Assembly (NCBI GenBank): GCA_033763395.1
Contig: JANRKQ010000018.1
Location: forward strand, 124,001-188,000
Direction of reading: 5' to 3'
DNA: 64,000 nt
Origin: Xiheimicrobium sp033763395
GTDB lineage: Bacteria > Myxococcota > Myxococcia > Myxococcales > Myxococcaceae
Under the pieces are notes generated by a model, which worked only from the letters and a program-made list of their open reading frames with translations, was not told where the DNA came from and did no database searches. The position numbers and the translations under genes are program-made. Below, one piece after another: positions 46,056 to 54,723 of this stretch (positions are counted from its first letter, which is position 1; every line of letters starts with the position of its first letter).

Positions 46056-46811
46056 TTAGAACTCGAAGCGCTCGCCCTCTTCGCACACGTGCACGGGCAT
46101 GGCCTTCACCTCGCGCTTGAGCACGTCCACGAAGGCGGGCTTGAGGTGGTACAGCAGCACCTCGCAGTCACGGCGATCGAACTTGTCGAGCTCGGCGAGC
46201 ATCGTCTGGGGCGTAAAGTGGCCCGAGATGTCGGCGAGGGCCTGCAGCGCGTTGGGGAAGCTCGTCTCGAGCAGGAGCAGCTTCACGTCGTCGCGCTTGT
46301 TGAGCACCTTCCAGAAGGCCTCGGTGGGCCCGGTGTCGCCCGACATGGCCATCGCCGTGTGGCCGTCCGAGATGACGAAGCCGCAGGACTCGACCGGGTG
46401 GGTCACCGGCACCGACTTCACCGTGTAGGGGCCGATCTTCACCGTCGCGCCGCTCTTGAACGACTTGAGGCGGTAGACGGGCGCCTTCGCGGTGGGGATC
46501 CGCGTGAAGTCGGGCCACAGCACGTTGTTGAAGAGGTTCTCGCGCAGCGTCTCGATGCACTCGGTGTTGGCCCAGATCGTCACCGGGCTGTCGCGGCGGC
46601 CCACCAGCACGTCGGCCAGCAGCGGCAGATCCTTCACGTGATCGAAGTGGCTGTGCGTGAGCAGCACGTGATCGATCTTCACCAGCTCGTCGAGCGGCAG
46701 CGTCGAGGTGAGCGCGCCGGCGTCGAGCGCCAGCACGCCGTCGACGAGGAAGCACGTGCTGCGACAGCCCGGCAGCTCACCGCCATGAGGGCCCAGCACC
46801 TGGAGCTGCAC
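46056..46811 (-). CDS. class II cyclic-nucleotide phosphodiesterase (metallo-beta-lactamase fold)
   Basis: A 251-residue protein. The metal motif HSHFDH (about 53-58) lies in LLTHSHFDHVKDLPLLADVL, the class II PDE signature. A later AMSGDTGPTEAFW supplies further ligands. It should hydrolyse 3',5'-cyclic nucleotides. It starts one base after the stop of the Crp-family gene, so the two are co-transcribed; the adenylate cyclase lies just upstream of both. Confidence 0.85.
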   Translation of the reverse strand: MQLQVLGPHGGELPGCRSTCFLVDGVLALDAGALTSTLPLDELVKIDHVLLTHSHFDHVKDLPLLADVLVGRRDSPVTIWANTECIETLRENLFNNVLWPDFTRIPTAKAPVYRLKSFKSGATVKIGPYTVKSVPVTHPVESCGFVISDGHTAMAMSGDTGPTEAFWKVLNKRDDVKLLLLETSFPNALQALADISGHFTPQTMLAELDKFDRRDCEVLLYHLKPAFVDVLKREVKAMPVHVCEEGERFEF

Positions 46812-46812
46812 G

Positions 46813-47463
46813 TCAGAGATCCCCGAACTTCAGCTTCGCCTCGAGGAAGCGCAGGTAGTCGAACAGCCGCGCCGTGTCGCGCACCACCATGCGGTCGCCC
46901 GACAGCTCGATGAGGCCCGACTTCTCGAGCCGATGGCAGAGGTAGCGAATGGCGGGCTCTCCGACGGCGAGCTCGCGCGGCAGGTCGCGCGCCTGGAAGT
47001 CGATCTCGATGCCCTCTTCCAGCGGCCGGCCCTTCGTCTGACACGCCTGGAGGATCCAGTTCACCACGCGGCTGTTCGGGTCGGACAGCAACAGCGTGTC
47101 GATCTGCGCGTCGGCCTCGGCGAGCCGCTCGGCGAGCTTCTTGATCATGCGCACGGCGATCTCGCTGTTGCCGCGGATCATCGCCTCGAAGGTCTTGGGG
47201 TCGATGACGAGCAGGCGCGCGGCCTCTTCGACGGTCGCCGACGCGTTGCGCGGCTTGTTCGAGATGATCGCCATCTCGCCGAAGAACTCGCCGGGCCCCA
47301 GCACCGCCAGCACCTTCTCGACGTCGCGCACCTTCTTCCAGATGCGCACCTTGCCGGACTGGATGACGTACATCTCCTTGCCCGGCTCGCCCTCGCGCAC
47401 GAGCACCGTTCCGGGAGGGATCTCTTTTCCGAACTTCTGGAACAGCGTTTCTTCGGCGCTCAT
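46813..47463 (-). CDS. Crp/Fnr-family cyclic-nucleotide-binding regulator
   Basis: A 216-residue protein. The cNMP-binding fold has GTVLVREGEPGKEMYVIQSG, and GEFFGEMAIISNKPRNASATV, with the Arg that contacts the cyclic phosphate. A C-terminal winged helix (about 150-205) includes FQARDLPRELAVGEPAIRYLCHRLEKSGLI. It could bind cAMP made by the adjacent cyclase. ATG 47463. It lies between the cyclase and phosphodiesterase genes. Confidence 0.9.
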   Translation of the reverse strand: MSAEETLFQKFGKEIPPGTVLVREGEPGKEMYVIQSGKVRIWKKVRDVEKVLAVLGPGEFFGEMAIISNKPRNASATVEEAARLLVIDPKTFEAMIRGNSEIAVRMIKKLAERLAEADAQIDTLLLSDPNSRVVNWILQACQTKGRPLEEGIEIDFQARDLPRELAVGEPAIRYLCHRLEKSGLIELSGDRMVVRDTARLFDYLRFLEAKLKFGDL

Positions 47464-47520
47464 GCGTCGGGTGGGAGACTTGCCGACAAACCCGGGGGGG
47501 TCAATTTCTAACGGGGCCCG

Positions 47521-49830
47521 TCACTTGGTGGTGAGCGAGGCCACGCCGTCCCAGTCGCTGGGCGGTGGCTGCGCCTTGAACGCCTCGAGCTGCGCCAGGT
47601 AGCGCCGGCACGCGGCGTCGATGGGCCAGGCCTCGAGCACGGCACGGAAGCCCACGCCCGCGGCCTCGAAGTCACGCGCGGTGAAGCGGGCGAGCGCGTC
47701 TTCGAAGCGGGAGATGATGGCGGCGTCGGCCTCGGAGGGCCGCCCCAGCCCCCGCACCTCATAGATGTTCACCGGCAGCCGCTTGCCCTTCACCCGCACC
47801 GCGCCCAGGCGCCGCGTCACCACCGCGTCCTTCACCTGCTGCCAGGTGGACTCGGAGATGATGATGCGCGTGTCGTATTCCTTGTTGGTGCCCTCGAGGC
47901 GGCTGCCGAGGTTCACGGCGTCGCCGAGCACCGTGTAGTCGACGCGCACGTCAGAGCCCATGTTGCCCACCACCATGGGCCCGGAGTTGATGCCGATGCC
48001 GATCTCGAGCTCCGGCAGCCCGGCCGCGCGCCACGTGGGCTTCATCGCGTCGAGGCGCTCCAGCATGCGCACCGCGGCGCGGCAGGCCCGCAGCGCGTGA
48101 TCGGGCTGATCGAGCGGCGCGTTCCAGAACGCCATCAGGGCGTCGCCGATGTACTTGTCGAGCGTGCCCTTCTCGTCGAAGACGATGGCCGTCATCGGCG
48201 ACAGGTAGTCGTTGATGAAGGCCGCGAGCGCCTCGGGTGACATGCGCTCCGACAGCGTGGTGAAGCCACGAATGTCGCTGAACAGCACCGTCATGTCGCG
48301 CTTCTCACCCTTGTTGAGCCGCTCCGGGTTCTCGAGCGCGATCGCGATGACGTCTTCCCCGAGGTAGCGGCTGAAGGCCGAGCGCATGCGGCCCTTCTCG
48401 CGGTCGACCGCGAAGTACCCGAGGAACACCATCGCGAACGAGGTGGTGAGGAGACACGCCAGCGGCACCGTCAAGGCGACGTGAACGCCCGCGTCGAACG
48501 CGACCCACGCGCCGCCAAGCCAGAGCGCCAGCACGCCGGAGATCACCAGCGCCTTGAAGAGGAAGCGCAGCCGCGGCACCGCCACGCCCAGGACGACGGA
48601 CACCAACAGCATGAGCAGCAGCTCGACGAGCAACACCGACACCGGGCGCTCCAGCATGCGGTCGTCGAGCAGGTTCGAGAGGATTGCCGCGTGGGTGTAG
48701 ACGCCGGGCTCGAGCTCCTTGAAGGGCGTCACGCGCTGATCGCCCGCGCTGCCGACGATGGTGACGCCGATCAGCACGGCCTTCCCTTCGAGCTCGGCGC
48801 GCCCGACCCGGCCCTCGACCACGTCGACGATCGAATACGTGGTGAACGCCTTCGCCGGGCCCGGGTAGTCGATGAGCGCGAACGGTGAGAGTTCGTCGAA
48901 GGGGATCGTCCGCGGTGAGGGGCCCACCAGCTCGACGCCGCTCACCCGGCTCCCGGAGAGCGTCGGCTTGATCGCCGCGCCGAGGGCCACCGCCGCCGTC
49001 TGCAGGGCCATCGACGGGAAGAGCGCGTCGCCGTCACGAATGCGGACGAGGAGCGCCCCCCGGCGGATGGTGCCGTCGAGATCGATGATGGCGGCGAAGT
49101 GCCCGAACGAGGTCCCGGCGCGAACGAAGCGATCGAGCGGGGCCTGGAGCGCGTGGAACACGTAGAGCTCGCTCCTCGCGGCCTGCAGCTGGCGCGTCAC
49201 CCCGCCCTGACTGAACTCACGCAGCAGCACGGGGCCCATGAGCGCCCGGAACCGGTCGAGCTGCTCGGCGGTGAAGTCGCCCTTGCTGCCATCGTCGATG
49301 GGCACCACGCCGTGCACCACCTTCGGGCCCAGCCGGCGAAGGGCCGCCTCGAGGCGATCGTCGGGCGCGTTGACCACCACGCGCTCGAGCTCGGTGCGCC
49401 ACGCGGTCACCTCGTCACCGGGGGACAGCCGCTGCAGCCGCTCGAGCGTGGCCTTCGCCTCGGCCACCTCGTCTTCACGGGCGTCGGTGAACGTCGCGTC
49501 GAGCCCGACCGCCGCCACGTTCGCGTCGCCGAGGCGCTCGAGAGCCTCGGCCATGTACCGGCGCGACCACGGCCACAGGCCCCACCGCTGCGCGCTCTTT
49601 TCGTCGATGGCGACGACCACCACGCCGGCGTTCGGTGGCCGCTGGCCCCGGAGGCGAAAGCGCAGATCCCACAGGCGGCCCTCGGCGACCTGCACCGCGC
49701 GCTGAATCAGGGCCGGCGTCTGCCCGGCCCCCACCACGAGCGGCTCGGTCGTCAGCAGGTGGAGCCCCGCGAAGAGCACCGCCAGCGTCAACGCAGAGAG
49801 CTCGAAGCGACGCCGGGAGAGCCAACTCAT
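47521..49830 (-). CDS. CHASE2-domain adenylate/guanylate cyclase
   Basis: A 769-residue membrane protein. One N-terminal helix, an extracytoplasmic CHASE2 sensor (about 35-400), three helices (about 405-475), and a class III cyclase domain from about 505. Catalytic metal aspartates are D519 (FSDIRGF) and D563 (DKYIGDA), with Lys559 and VNLGSRLE making the purine site; the pattern favours ATP. The C-terminal 80 residues contain a TPR-like helix pair. ATG 49830. It probably makes the cyclic nucleotide read by the downstream regulator. Confidence 0.93.
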   Translation of the reverse strand: MSWLSRRRFELSALTLAVLFAGLHLLTTEPLVVGAGQTPALIQRAVQVAEGRLWDLRFRLRGQRPPNAGVVVVAIDEKSAQRWGLWPWSRRYMAEALERLGDANVAAVGLDATFTDAREDEVAEAKATLERLQRLSPGDEVTAWRTELERVVVNAPDDRLEAALRRLGPKVVHGVVPIDDGSKGDFTAEQLDRFRALMGPVLLREFSQGGVTRQLQAARSELYVFHALQAPLDRFVRAGTSFGHFAAIIDLDGTIRRGALLVRIRDGDALFPSMALQTAAVALGAAIKPTLSGSRVSGVELVGPSPRTIPFDELSPFALIDYPGPAKAFTTYSIVDVVEGRVGRAELEGKAVLIGVTIVGSAGDQRVTPFKELEPGVYTHAAILSNLLDDRMLERPVSVLLVELLLMLLVSVVLGVAVPRLRFLFKALVISGVLALWLGGAWVAFDAGVHVALTVPLACLLTTSFAMVFLGYFAVDREKGRMRSAFSRYLGEDVIAIALENPERLNKGEKRDMTVLFSDIRGFTTLSERMSPEALAAFINDYLSPMTAIVFDEKGTLDKYIGDALMAFWNAPLDQPDHALRACRAAVRMLERLDAMKPTWRAAGLPELEIGIGINSGPMVVGNMGSDVRVDYTVLGDAVNLGSRLEGTNKEYDTRIIISESTWQQVKDAVVTRRLGAVRVKGKRLPVNIYEVRGLGRPSEADAAIISRFEDALARFTARDFEAAGVGFRAVLEAWPIDAACRRYLAQLEAFKAQPPPSDWDGVASLTTK

Positions 49831-49894
49831 GTGCGATGACGATAGCCGACGCCGCGCTGTTTCCCCCGAACGGAAATGGGTATGAGCCACCCGC
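49831..49894. promoter_or_regulatory. 64-bp divergent promoter region (cyclase / purM)
   Basis: Both starts are within 64 bp. No riboswitch or strong -35/-10 pair was seen; TATGAG at about 49881 is a weak -10 candidate for purM. Confidence 0.3.
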
Positions 49895-50926
49895 GTGGGC
49901 ACCTCGTACAAAGACGCCGGAGTCGACATCGTCGCAGGAGACGCGCTGGTCGAGCGCATCAAGCCCCTGGCGGCGCGAACCAGGCGGCCGGAGCTGCTCT
50001 CGGGCGTGGGCGGCTTCGGGGGGCTCTTCGCCATCCCGCCGGGCAAGTACCGTGAGCCGGTGCTGGTGAGCGGCACCGACGGCGTCGGCACCAAGCTCAA
50101 GCTCGCGTTCCAGCTCGGCCGGCACGACACCGTGGGCATCGACCTGGTCGCGATGAGCGTCAACGACGTGCTCACCTGCGGCGCCGAGCCGCTCTTCTTC
50201 CTCGACTACTTCGCCACCTCGCGGCTCGACGTCGCGCAGGCCGAGAAGGTGATCGCCGGCATCGTGACGGGGTGTGAGCAGGCGGGGTGCACGCTCCTGG
50301 GCGGCGAGACCGCCGAGCTGCCGGGCTTCTACACACCCGGCGAATACGAGCTGGCCGGCTTCTGCGTGGGCATCGTCGAGCGATCGAAGATCATCGCTGG
50401 GACGAGCATCGTCGCGGGCGACCGGGTCATCGGCGTGGCGTCGACGGGCCTGCACTCGAACGGGTACTCGCTGGCGCGCAAGGTGATCGCCGACGCGAAG
50501 CTCGAGCTCACCGCGACCGTCGACGGCGTCGAGCTGGCGAGCGCGCTGCTGGCGCCTACCCGCATCTACGTCAAAGACGTCCTCTCGCTGCTCGAGCAGG
50601 TGCCGGTGAAGGGCCTCGCGCACATCACCGGGAGCGGGCTGCCTGGCAACGTGCCCCGCTGCCTGCCCGACGGCACCCGCGCCGTCCTCGACGCCTCGCG
50701 CTGGCAGCGCCCCGCGATCTTCGAGCTGCTCCAGCGGCTGGGCCAGGTCGCCCGCGATGAGATGTACAGCACCTTCAACATGGGTGTCGGCCTCACCGTG
50801 GTGGTGGCGCCGGAGCACGCCGCGACGACCGTGGCGCACTTCAAGGCGCGCGGCGTGGAGGCGTGGGACGTGGGCGTGATCGAGGCGGGCGTCGCAGGTC
50901 AGGAAGCCGAGGCGATCATCTCGTGA
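49895..50926 (+). CDS. purM: phosphoribosylformylglycinamidine cyclo-ligase
   Basis: A 343-residue AIR synthetase for step five of purine synthesis. Conserved segments include SGTDGVGTKLKLAF, MSVNDVLTCGAEPLFFLDY, LGGETAELPGFY and HITGSGLPGNVPR. GTG 49895 gives the usual start (TSYKDAGVD). Its TGA overlaps the purN ATG (TGATG). Confidence 0.97.
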   Translation: MGTSYKDAGVDIVAGDALVERIKPLAARTRRPELLSGVGGFGGLFAIPPGKYREPVLVSGTDGVGTKLKLAFQLGRHDTVGIDLVAMSVNDVLTCGAEPLFFLDYFATSRLDVAQAEKVIAGIVTGCEQAGCTLLGGETAELPGFYTPGEYELAGFCVGIVERSKIIAGTSIVAGDRVIGVASTGLHSNGYSLARKVIADAKLELTATVDGVELASALLAPTRIYVKDVLSLLEQVPVKGLAHITGSGLPGNVPRCLPDGTRAVLDASRWQRPAIFELLQRLGQVARDEMYSTFNMGVGLTVVVAPEHAATTVAHFKARGVEAWDVGVIEAGVAGQEAEAIIS

Positions 50927-51537
50927 TGCGCGTCGGGGTGCTCGCGTCGGGCAGCGGCTCGAACTTCCAGGCCCTCGTCGACGCGCTCAACGTCGAGGGG
51001 TCGCCCGCGCGCGTGACGGCGCTCGTCTGCAACGTGCCGGGGGCCCGGGTGCTGGACCGCGCGGCGAAGGCCGGCGTGGAGGCCGTGGTGATCGATCACA
51101 CCCGGTACACCACGCGCGCCGACTACGACGCGGCCGTCGCCGACGCCCTCGCCCAGCGGGCCACCACCCTCGTCTGCCTCGCCGGCTACATGCGGCTGGT
51201 GACGCCGGTGTTCCTGTCGCGCTTTCCCGGCGCGGTGCTCAACGTTCACCCGGCGCTGCTGCCGTCGTTCCCGGGCCTCCACGCGCCGCGGCAGGCGCTC
51301 ACCGCGGGCGTCGCCGTCACCGGGTGCACCGTGCATTTCGTCGACGAGGGCACCGACACCGGGCCGATCATCGCGCAGGCGTGCGTCCCCGTGCTGCCGG
51401 GCGACGACGAGGCGGCGCTGACCGCGCGCATCCAGAAGGAAGAGCACCGCTTGTTCCCCGCGGTGGTGCGCGCGCTCGCGCTCGGACACGTGAGACTCGA
51501 CGGCCGGAAGGTCGTTCGGCACGAGGTGATCGCGTGA
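50926..51537 (+). CDS. purN: phosphoribosylglycinamide formyltransferase
   Basis: A 203-residue folate-dependent GAR transformylase. Motifs: VLASGSGSNFQAL, HPALLPSFPGLHA, and VDEGTDTGPII. ATG 50926 overlaps purM's stop (GTG 50923 is an alternative). Its stop overlaps the start of a 42-residue ORF (GTGA). Confidence 0.97.
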   Translation: MRVGVLASGSGSNFQALVDALNVEGSPARVTALVCNVPGARVLDRAAKAGVEAVVIDHTRYTTRADYDAAVADALAQRATTLVCLAGYMRLVTPVFLSRFPGAVLNVHPALLPSFPGLHAPRQALTAGVAVTGCTVHFVDEGTDTGPIIAQACVPVLPGDDEAALTARIQKEEHRLFPAVVRALALGHVRLDGRKVVRHEVIA

Positions 51538-51662
51538 GTGGGTCGGCGCTCGTGCAGCTGGCGCTCGATGGCACGAACCTCCGACGGCTCGAGCTGATCG
51601 CCACCCGGTGGGCTTTGGTCCGCGACGGACGGAACGTCGTTGAACCTGAGGTGCTCGCGTGA
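51534..51662 (+). CDS. 42-residue protein nested between purN and oxidoreductase genes
   Basis: GTG 51534 overlaps purN's stop and its own TGA overlaps the next GTG (51659), so both junctions are 4-base couplings. The sequence is SGSALVQLALDGTNLRRLE followed by LIATRWALVRDGRNVVEPEV. That double coupling argues that it is translated. No homologue is known to me. Confidence 0.55.
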   Translation: MSGSALVQLALDGTNLRRLELIATRWALVRDGRNVVEPEVLA

Positions 51663-53149
51663 CCTCGTCAGCGCTCGCTCGGCGCGCCTCGACGCCGAGC
51701 CGTCACGTGTACGACGTCATCATCTTCGGCAGCCAGCTCCCCGGAGTCCTCACCGCGGGGGTGCTGGCGAAGCGTGGGCTCCAGGTGCTGCTCGTGGAGC
51801 ACGATGGGCTCGGCTCGCCCTACGTCCACCAGGACTACATGTTCTCCCACGCGCCGTTCCTGCTCGGTCCCCTCGAGGCGCTGGGGCCCCTGGAGGGGCT
51901 CCTCACCGAGCTCGGCGCGCTCACCCAGGCGAAGCGGCTCGTCCACCACGCCGGCCTCCAGGTGCTCCGGCCGCGGCAGTGGTTCGAGCTGTCCGCCAAG
52001 CTCGGCGCGCGCTCGAAAGAGGTGTCGCGGGCGCTGGGTGACGAGGGCGGAGAGGCGTTGCTCCAGGCCCTCGACCAGGCCGCCCATCGCCATGACGCCA
52101 CTGACGCGTTCTTCCAGTCGAAGCCCGATCTGCCTGCCGACGGGTGGTTCGCGCGCTGGAAGCTCCGTCGTCACCTCGCGCGCTTCTCGGGCCTCGAGGC
52201 CGACACCACCCTGTCGCTCCAGGCGCCCCTCGAGGCGATGGTGCGATCGCTCGAGCGCTTCGTGGTCTCGGCCGACGGCCCCATCGCGCGGGCGCGCGCC
52301 CTGTCGCGGATCCTGCCCACGCCGTGGACGGTCCCCGGTGGGTTCGAGGCGTTCCGCGGCGTCCTCGTCGACAGGGCCCGCGAGCTCGGCGTCGACGTGG
52401 TGGACTCGGAGCAGCAGATCGAGCTGCTCGCGTTCGATGGGCGCACCGCCGTGGGCCTGCGCCTGCGAAAAGGTGACACGACGTACCGTGCCGGCGCGCT
52501 CGTCGCGGCGTGTGATCTGTCGACCCTCGCGCTGCTGATCCCCGACGCTCGGAAGGGGCCGCTCGAGAAGCTCGCGCTGCGCGTGCCGACCCGCCGAGCC
52601 CTGTTCACGACCCACGCGGTGCTGCCGGACCGCGCCCTGCCTCGGGGCCTGGGGGCGCTGGGCCTCATCGAGGGGACCGACGGCGAGCTGGGGCCGGTGC
52701 TCTTCGAGGTGACGCCGGCGCGGCGCGCGAACCAGGACGTCGGGGAGAAGGTGCTGTCCTTCACCATCCGGGCGGCGACCCAGCTGCGGAGCGCCGGAGA
52801 GCCCGCCGTGCAGGCGCTCGTCGAGCGGGTGTGGGCCTCGGTGGCCGACGTGTTCCCCTTCACCCGGAAGCACGTGACGCTGCAGTCGTCGCCGTGGGTC
52901 GATTCGGCGCGCGTGGTGGCCGGCGTGGCCGAGCCCTTCCCCAGCTTCGAGCCCGGGCCCGACTCGGTGCTCGGCCTGTCGGGCCTGACGACTGCGTCGC
53001 CCTGGCCGCGGCTGTACCTGGCCAGCCGTCAGGTGTTGCCGGGCCTGGGGCTGGAAGGTGAAGCGCTGGCGGCGCAGCGGGCGATCGCGGCGGTGGAAAA
53101 GCGGCTCGTGTCGAAGAAAGATCCGCTCAAGGTGGGGAGGCCGGGATGA
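51659..53149 (+). CDS. FAD-dependent phytoene-desaturase-like oxidoreductase
   Basis: A 496-residue protein. Residues 18-46 form a Rossmann dinucleotide fold (YDVIIFGSQLPGVLTAG, with a GxxxxG variant) followed by LLVEHDGLGSPY. The C-terminus resembles the FAD-binding end of this superfamily (LYLASRQVLPGLGLEGEAL). It is coupled by 4-base overlaps to the small ORF upstream and the GTPase downstream. The FAD loop is atypical, so catalytic activity is uncertain. Confidence 0.75.
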   Translation: MTSSALARRASTPSRHVYDVIIFGSQLPGVLTAGVLAKRGLQVLLVEHDGLGSPYVHQDYMFSHAPFLLGPLEALGPLEGLLTELGALTQAKRLVHHAGLQVLRPRQWFELSAKLGARSKEVSRALGDEGGEALLQALDQAAHRHDATDAFFQSKPDLPADGWFARWKLRRHLARFSGLEADTTLSLQAPLEAMVRSLERFVVSADGPIARARALSRILPTPWTVPGGFEAFRGVLVDRARELGVDVVDSEQQIELLAFDGRTAVGLRLRKGDTTYRAGALVAACDLSTLALLIPDARKGPLEKLALRVPTRRALFTTHAVLPDRALPRGLGALGLIEGTDGELGPVLFEVTPARRANQDVGEKVLSFTIRAATQLRSAGEPAVQALVERVWASVADVFPFTRKHVTLQSSPWVDSARVVAGVAEPFPSFEPGPDSVLGLSGLTTASPWPRLYLASRQVLPGLGLEGEALAAQRAIAAVEKRLVSKKDPLKVGRPG

Positions 53150-54183
53150 GCACCGTCAACGTGATGGCGCGGGAAGTGGCGGCGAAGGTCGTCTTCTACG
53201 GGCCCGGGCTGTCGGGCAAGACGACGTCGCTCAAGCGCATCTACGAGTCGATCAAGCCATCGCTGCGGGGCGAGCTCATGTCGCTCCCGACCGAGGCCGA
53301 CCGAACGCTGTTCTTCGACTTCCTGCCGGTGCGGGTCGAGAAGGTGGGCGACTACGCGCTGCGGCTGGCGCTGTACACGGTGCCCGGGCAGGTCTTCTAC
53401 AACGCCACCCGCAAGCTGGTGCTGCAGGGCGCCGACGGCGTCATCTTCGTGGCCGACTCGAACCCGGGCGCTGACGACGCGAACCGGGAATCGATGGCGA
53501 ACCTGGAAGAGAACCTCGCCGAGCAGGGCATTCGGCTCGACGGGTTCCCGCTCGTGATTCAGTACAACAAGCGCGATCTGCCCACGGCGCTGCCGCTCGA
53601 CGCCATGCGCGCGGCCCTCAACGGCCGGGGCGTGCCCGACTTCGAGACGTGCGCCACGAGCGGCGAGGGCGTGCTCGACGCGATGAAGGAGATGGTGCGC
53701 CTCGTCATCAAGGATCTGCGGGCGCGCAAGGTGGTGCCGGCGCCGCGACCCAAGCGGGAGCTGCCGCGGCTCGACGCTCCGGCCGAGGATCTCGAGGCGA
53801 AGATCCGCGAGCAGCTCAACGAGAAGCCGCAGGTGGCGCCGGTGAAGGGAGCGCTCCCGCCGATGGGGCCGGTCGCGACGCTGGCGCCGGCGGTGCTCGT
53901 CGATCCAGCGCGGGCCGCCGAGGCGTGCTTCGCGCGGGCGGACTACGAAGGGTGTGTTCGCGCCTGCGCCGAAGCCGTGGCGCGCGGGCTGTCGTTCGCG
54001 GGCGGCGCGGAGCGTGGGGCCCAGGCCTTCCTCCTCGGCCTCGATGGGCGTGACGTGCTGGATCTCGAGCGTCGGGCGGCGGCGAGCGCGAGCCGGGTCG
54101 ATGACGCGGCGTTCGCCCTGTACGTGCTCGCCCAGACGTTCGTGCGCCTGGCCGACGCGGGGTTGCCGACTCCGCAGCAGTGA
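53146..54183 (+). CDS. MglA-family small GTPase with C-terminal extension
   Basis: A 345-residue protein. Residues 1-195 match MglA: G1 GPGLSGKTT (19-27), TEADRTLFFDFLP, G3 TVPGQVFYNATRKL, GVIFVADS, and G4 QYNKRDLP. MglA-type GTPases set cell polarity for gliding and pilus motility. The extra 150 residues include a proline/lysine linker and a helical end (ACFARADYEGCVRACAEAV). No MglB-type activator is adjacent, so this is a paralogue rather than mglA itself. Confidence 0.9.
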   Translation: MSTVNVMAREVAAKVVFYGPGLSGKTTSLKRIYESIKPSLRGELMSLPTEADRTLFFDFLPVRVEKVGDYALRLALYTVPGQVFYNATRKLVLQGADGVIFVADSNPGADDANRESMANLEENLAEQGIRLDGFPLVIQYNKRDLPTALPLDAMRAALNGRGVPDFETCATSGEGVLDAMKEMVRLVIKDLRARKVVPAPRPKRELPRLDAPAEDLEAKIREQLNEKPQVAPVKGALPPMGPVATLAPAVLVDPARAAEACFARADYEGCVRACAEAVARGLSFAGGAERGAQAFLLGLDGRDVLDLERRAAASASRVDDAAFALYVLAQTFVRLADAGLPTPQQ

Positions 54184-54255
54184 CGTTTTCCGGGCGCCTG
54201 AAACGAGGCCCGTGGCCGGATTTCCCGGACCCATTCGTCTCCAGGTCACGACGAG

Positions 54256-54723
54256 ATGTCCGACGGCATTCGCCAGGCCTGGCAGCGCTACTTCTCTCCA
54301 GTGCGGGAGAAGTGCCGTCGTGTGCTCGGCGACGGAGACGACGCGAGCGACGTGGCCCAGGAGACCTTCATCCGGTTCTGGAAGCAGGGCCCTCCCGAGC
54401 CGCCGCGGGTGGCGCTCGCGTGGCTCTATCGCACCGCGACCCACCTGTCCGTCGACCGGCTCCGGCACCGGGCGCTTCACGCCCGCGCGGTGCCACAGCC
54501 CGTGTACGGCGCGGATCTCGAAGCCTCGACCGCCAGCCGCCAGCTCCTCGCCCGGCTCGCGCGCGACGCCGACGCCGAAGAGCTCCAGGCCGCCGTGCTG
54601 TCGCGCCTCGACGGCCTGACGCACCCGGAGATCGCCGAGGTGATGGACGTGTCGGAGCGCACCGTTCGTCGCCTGCTGGCCCGCTTCGACCAACGCGCCC
54701 AGCGTGAGGAGTCACCCCCATGA
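54256..54723 (+). CDS. ECF-type sigma factor
   Basis: A 155-residue short sigma factor. Region 2: DDASDVAQETFIRFWKQ, then VALAWLYRTATHLSVDRLR. Region 4: LTHPEIAEVMDVSERTVRRL. ATG 54256; the stop overlaps the anti-sigma ATG (ATGA). The 72-bp gap before it contains TGAAAC (54199), an ECF-like -35 element, without a well-spaced -10. Confidence 0.9.
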   Translation: MSDGIRQAWQRYFSPVREKCRRVLGDGDDASDVAQETFIRFWKQGPPEPPRVALAWLYRTATHLSVDRLRHRALHARAVPQPVYGADLEASTASRQLLARLARDADAEELQAAVLSRLDGLTHPEIAEVMDVSERTVRRLLARFDQRAQREESPP

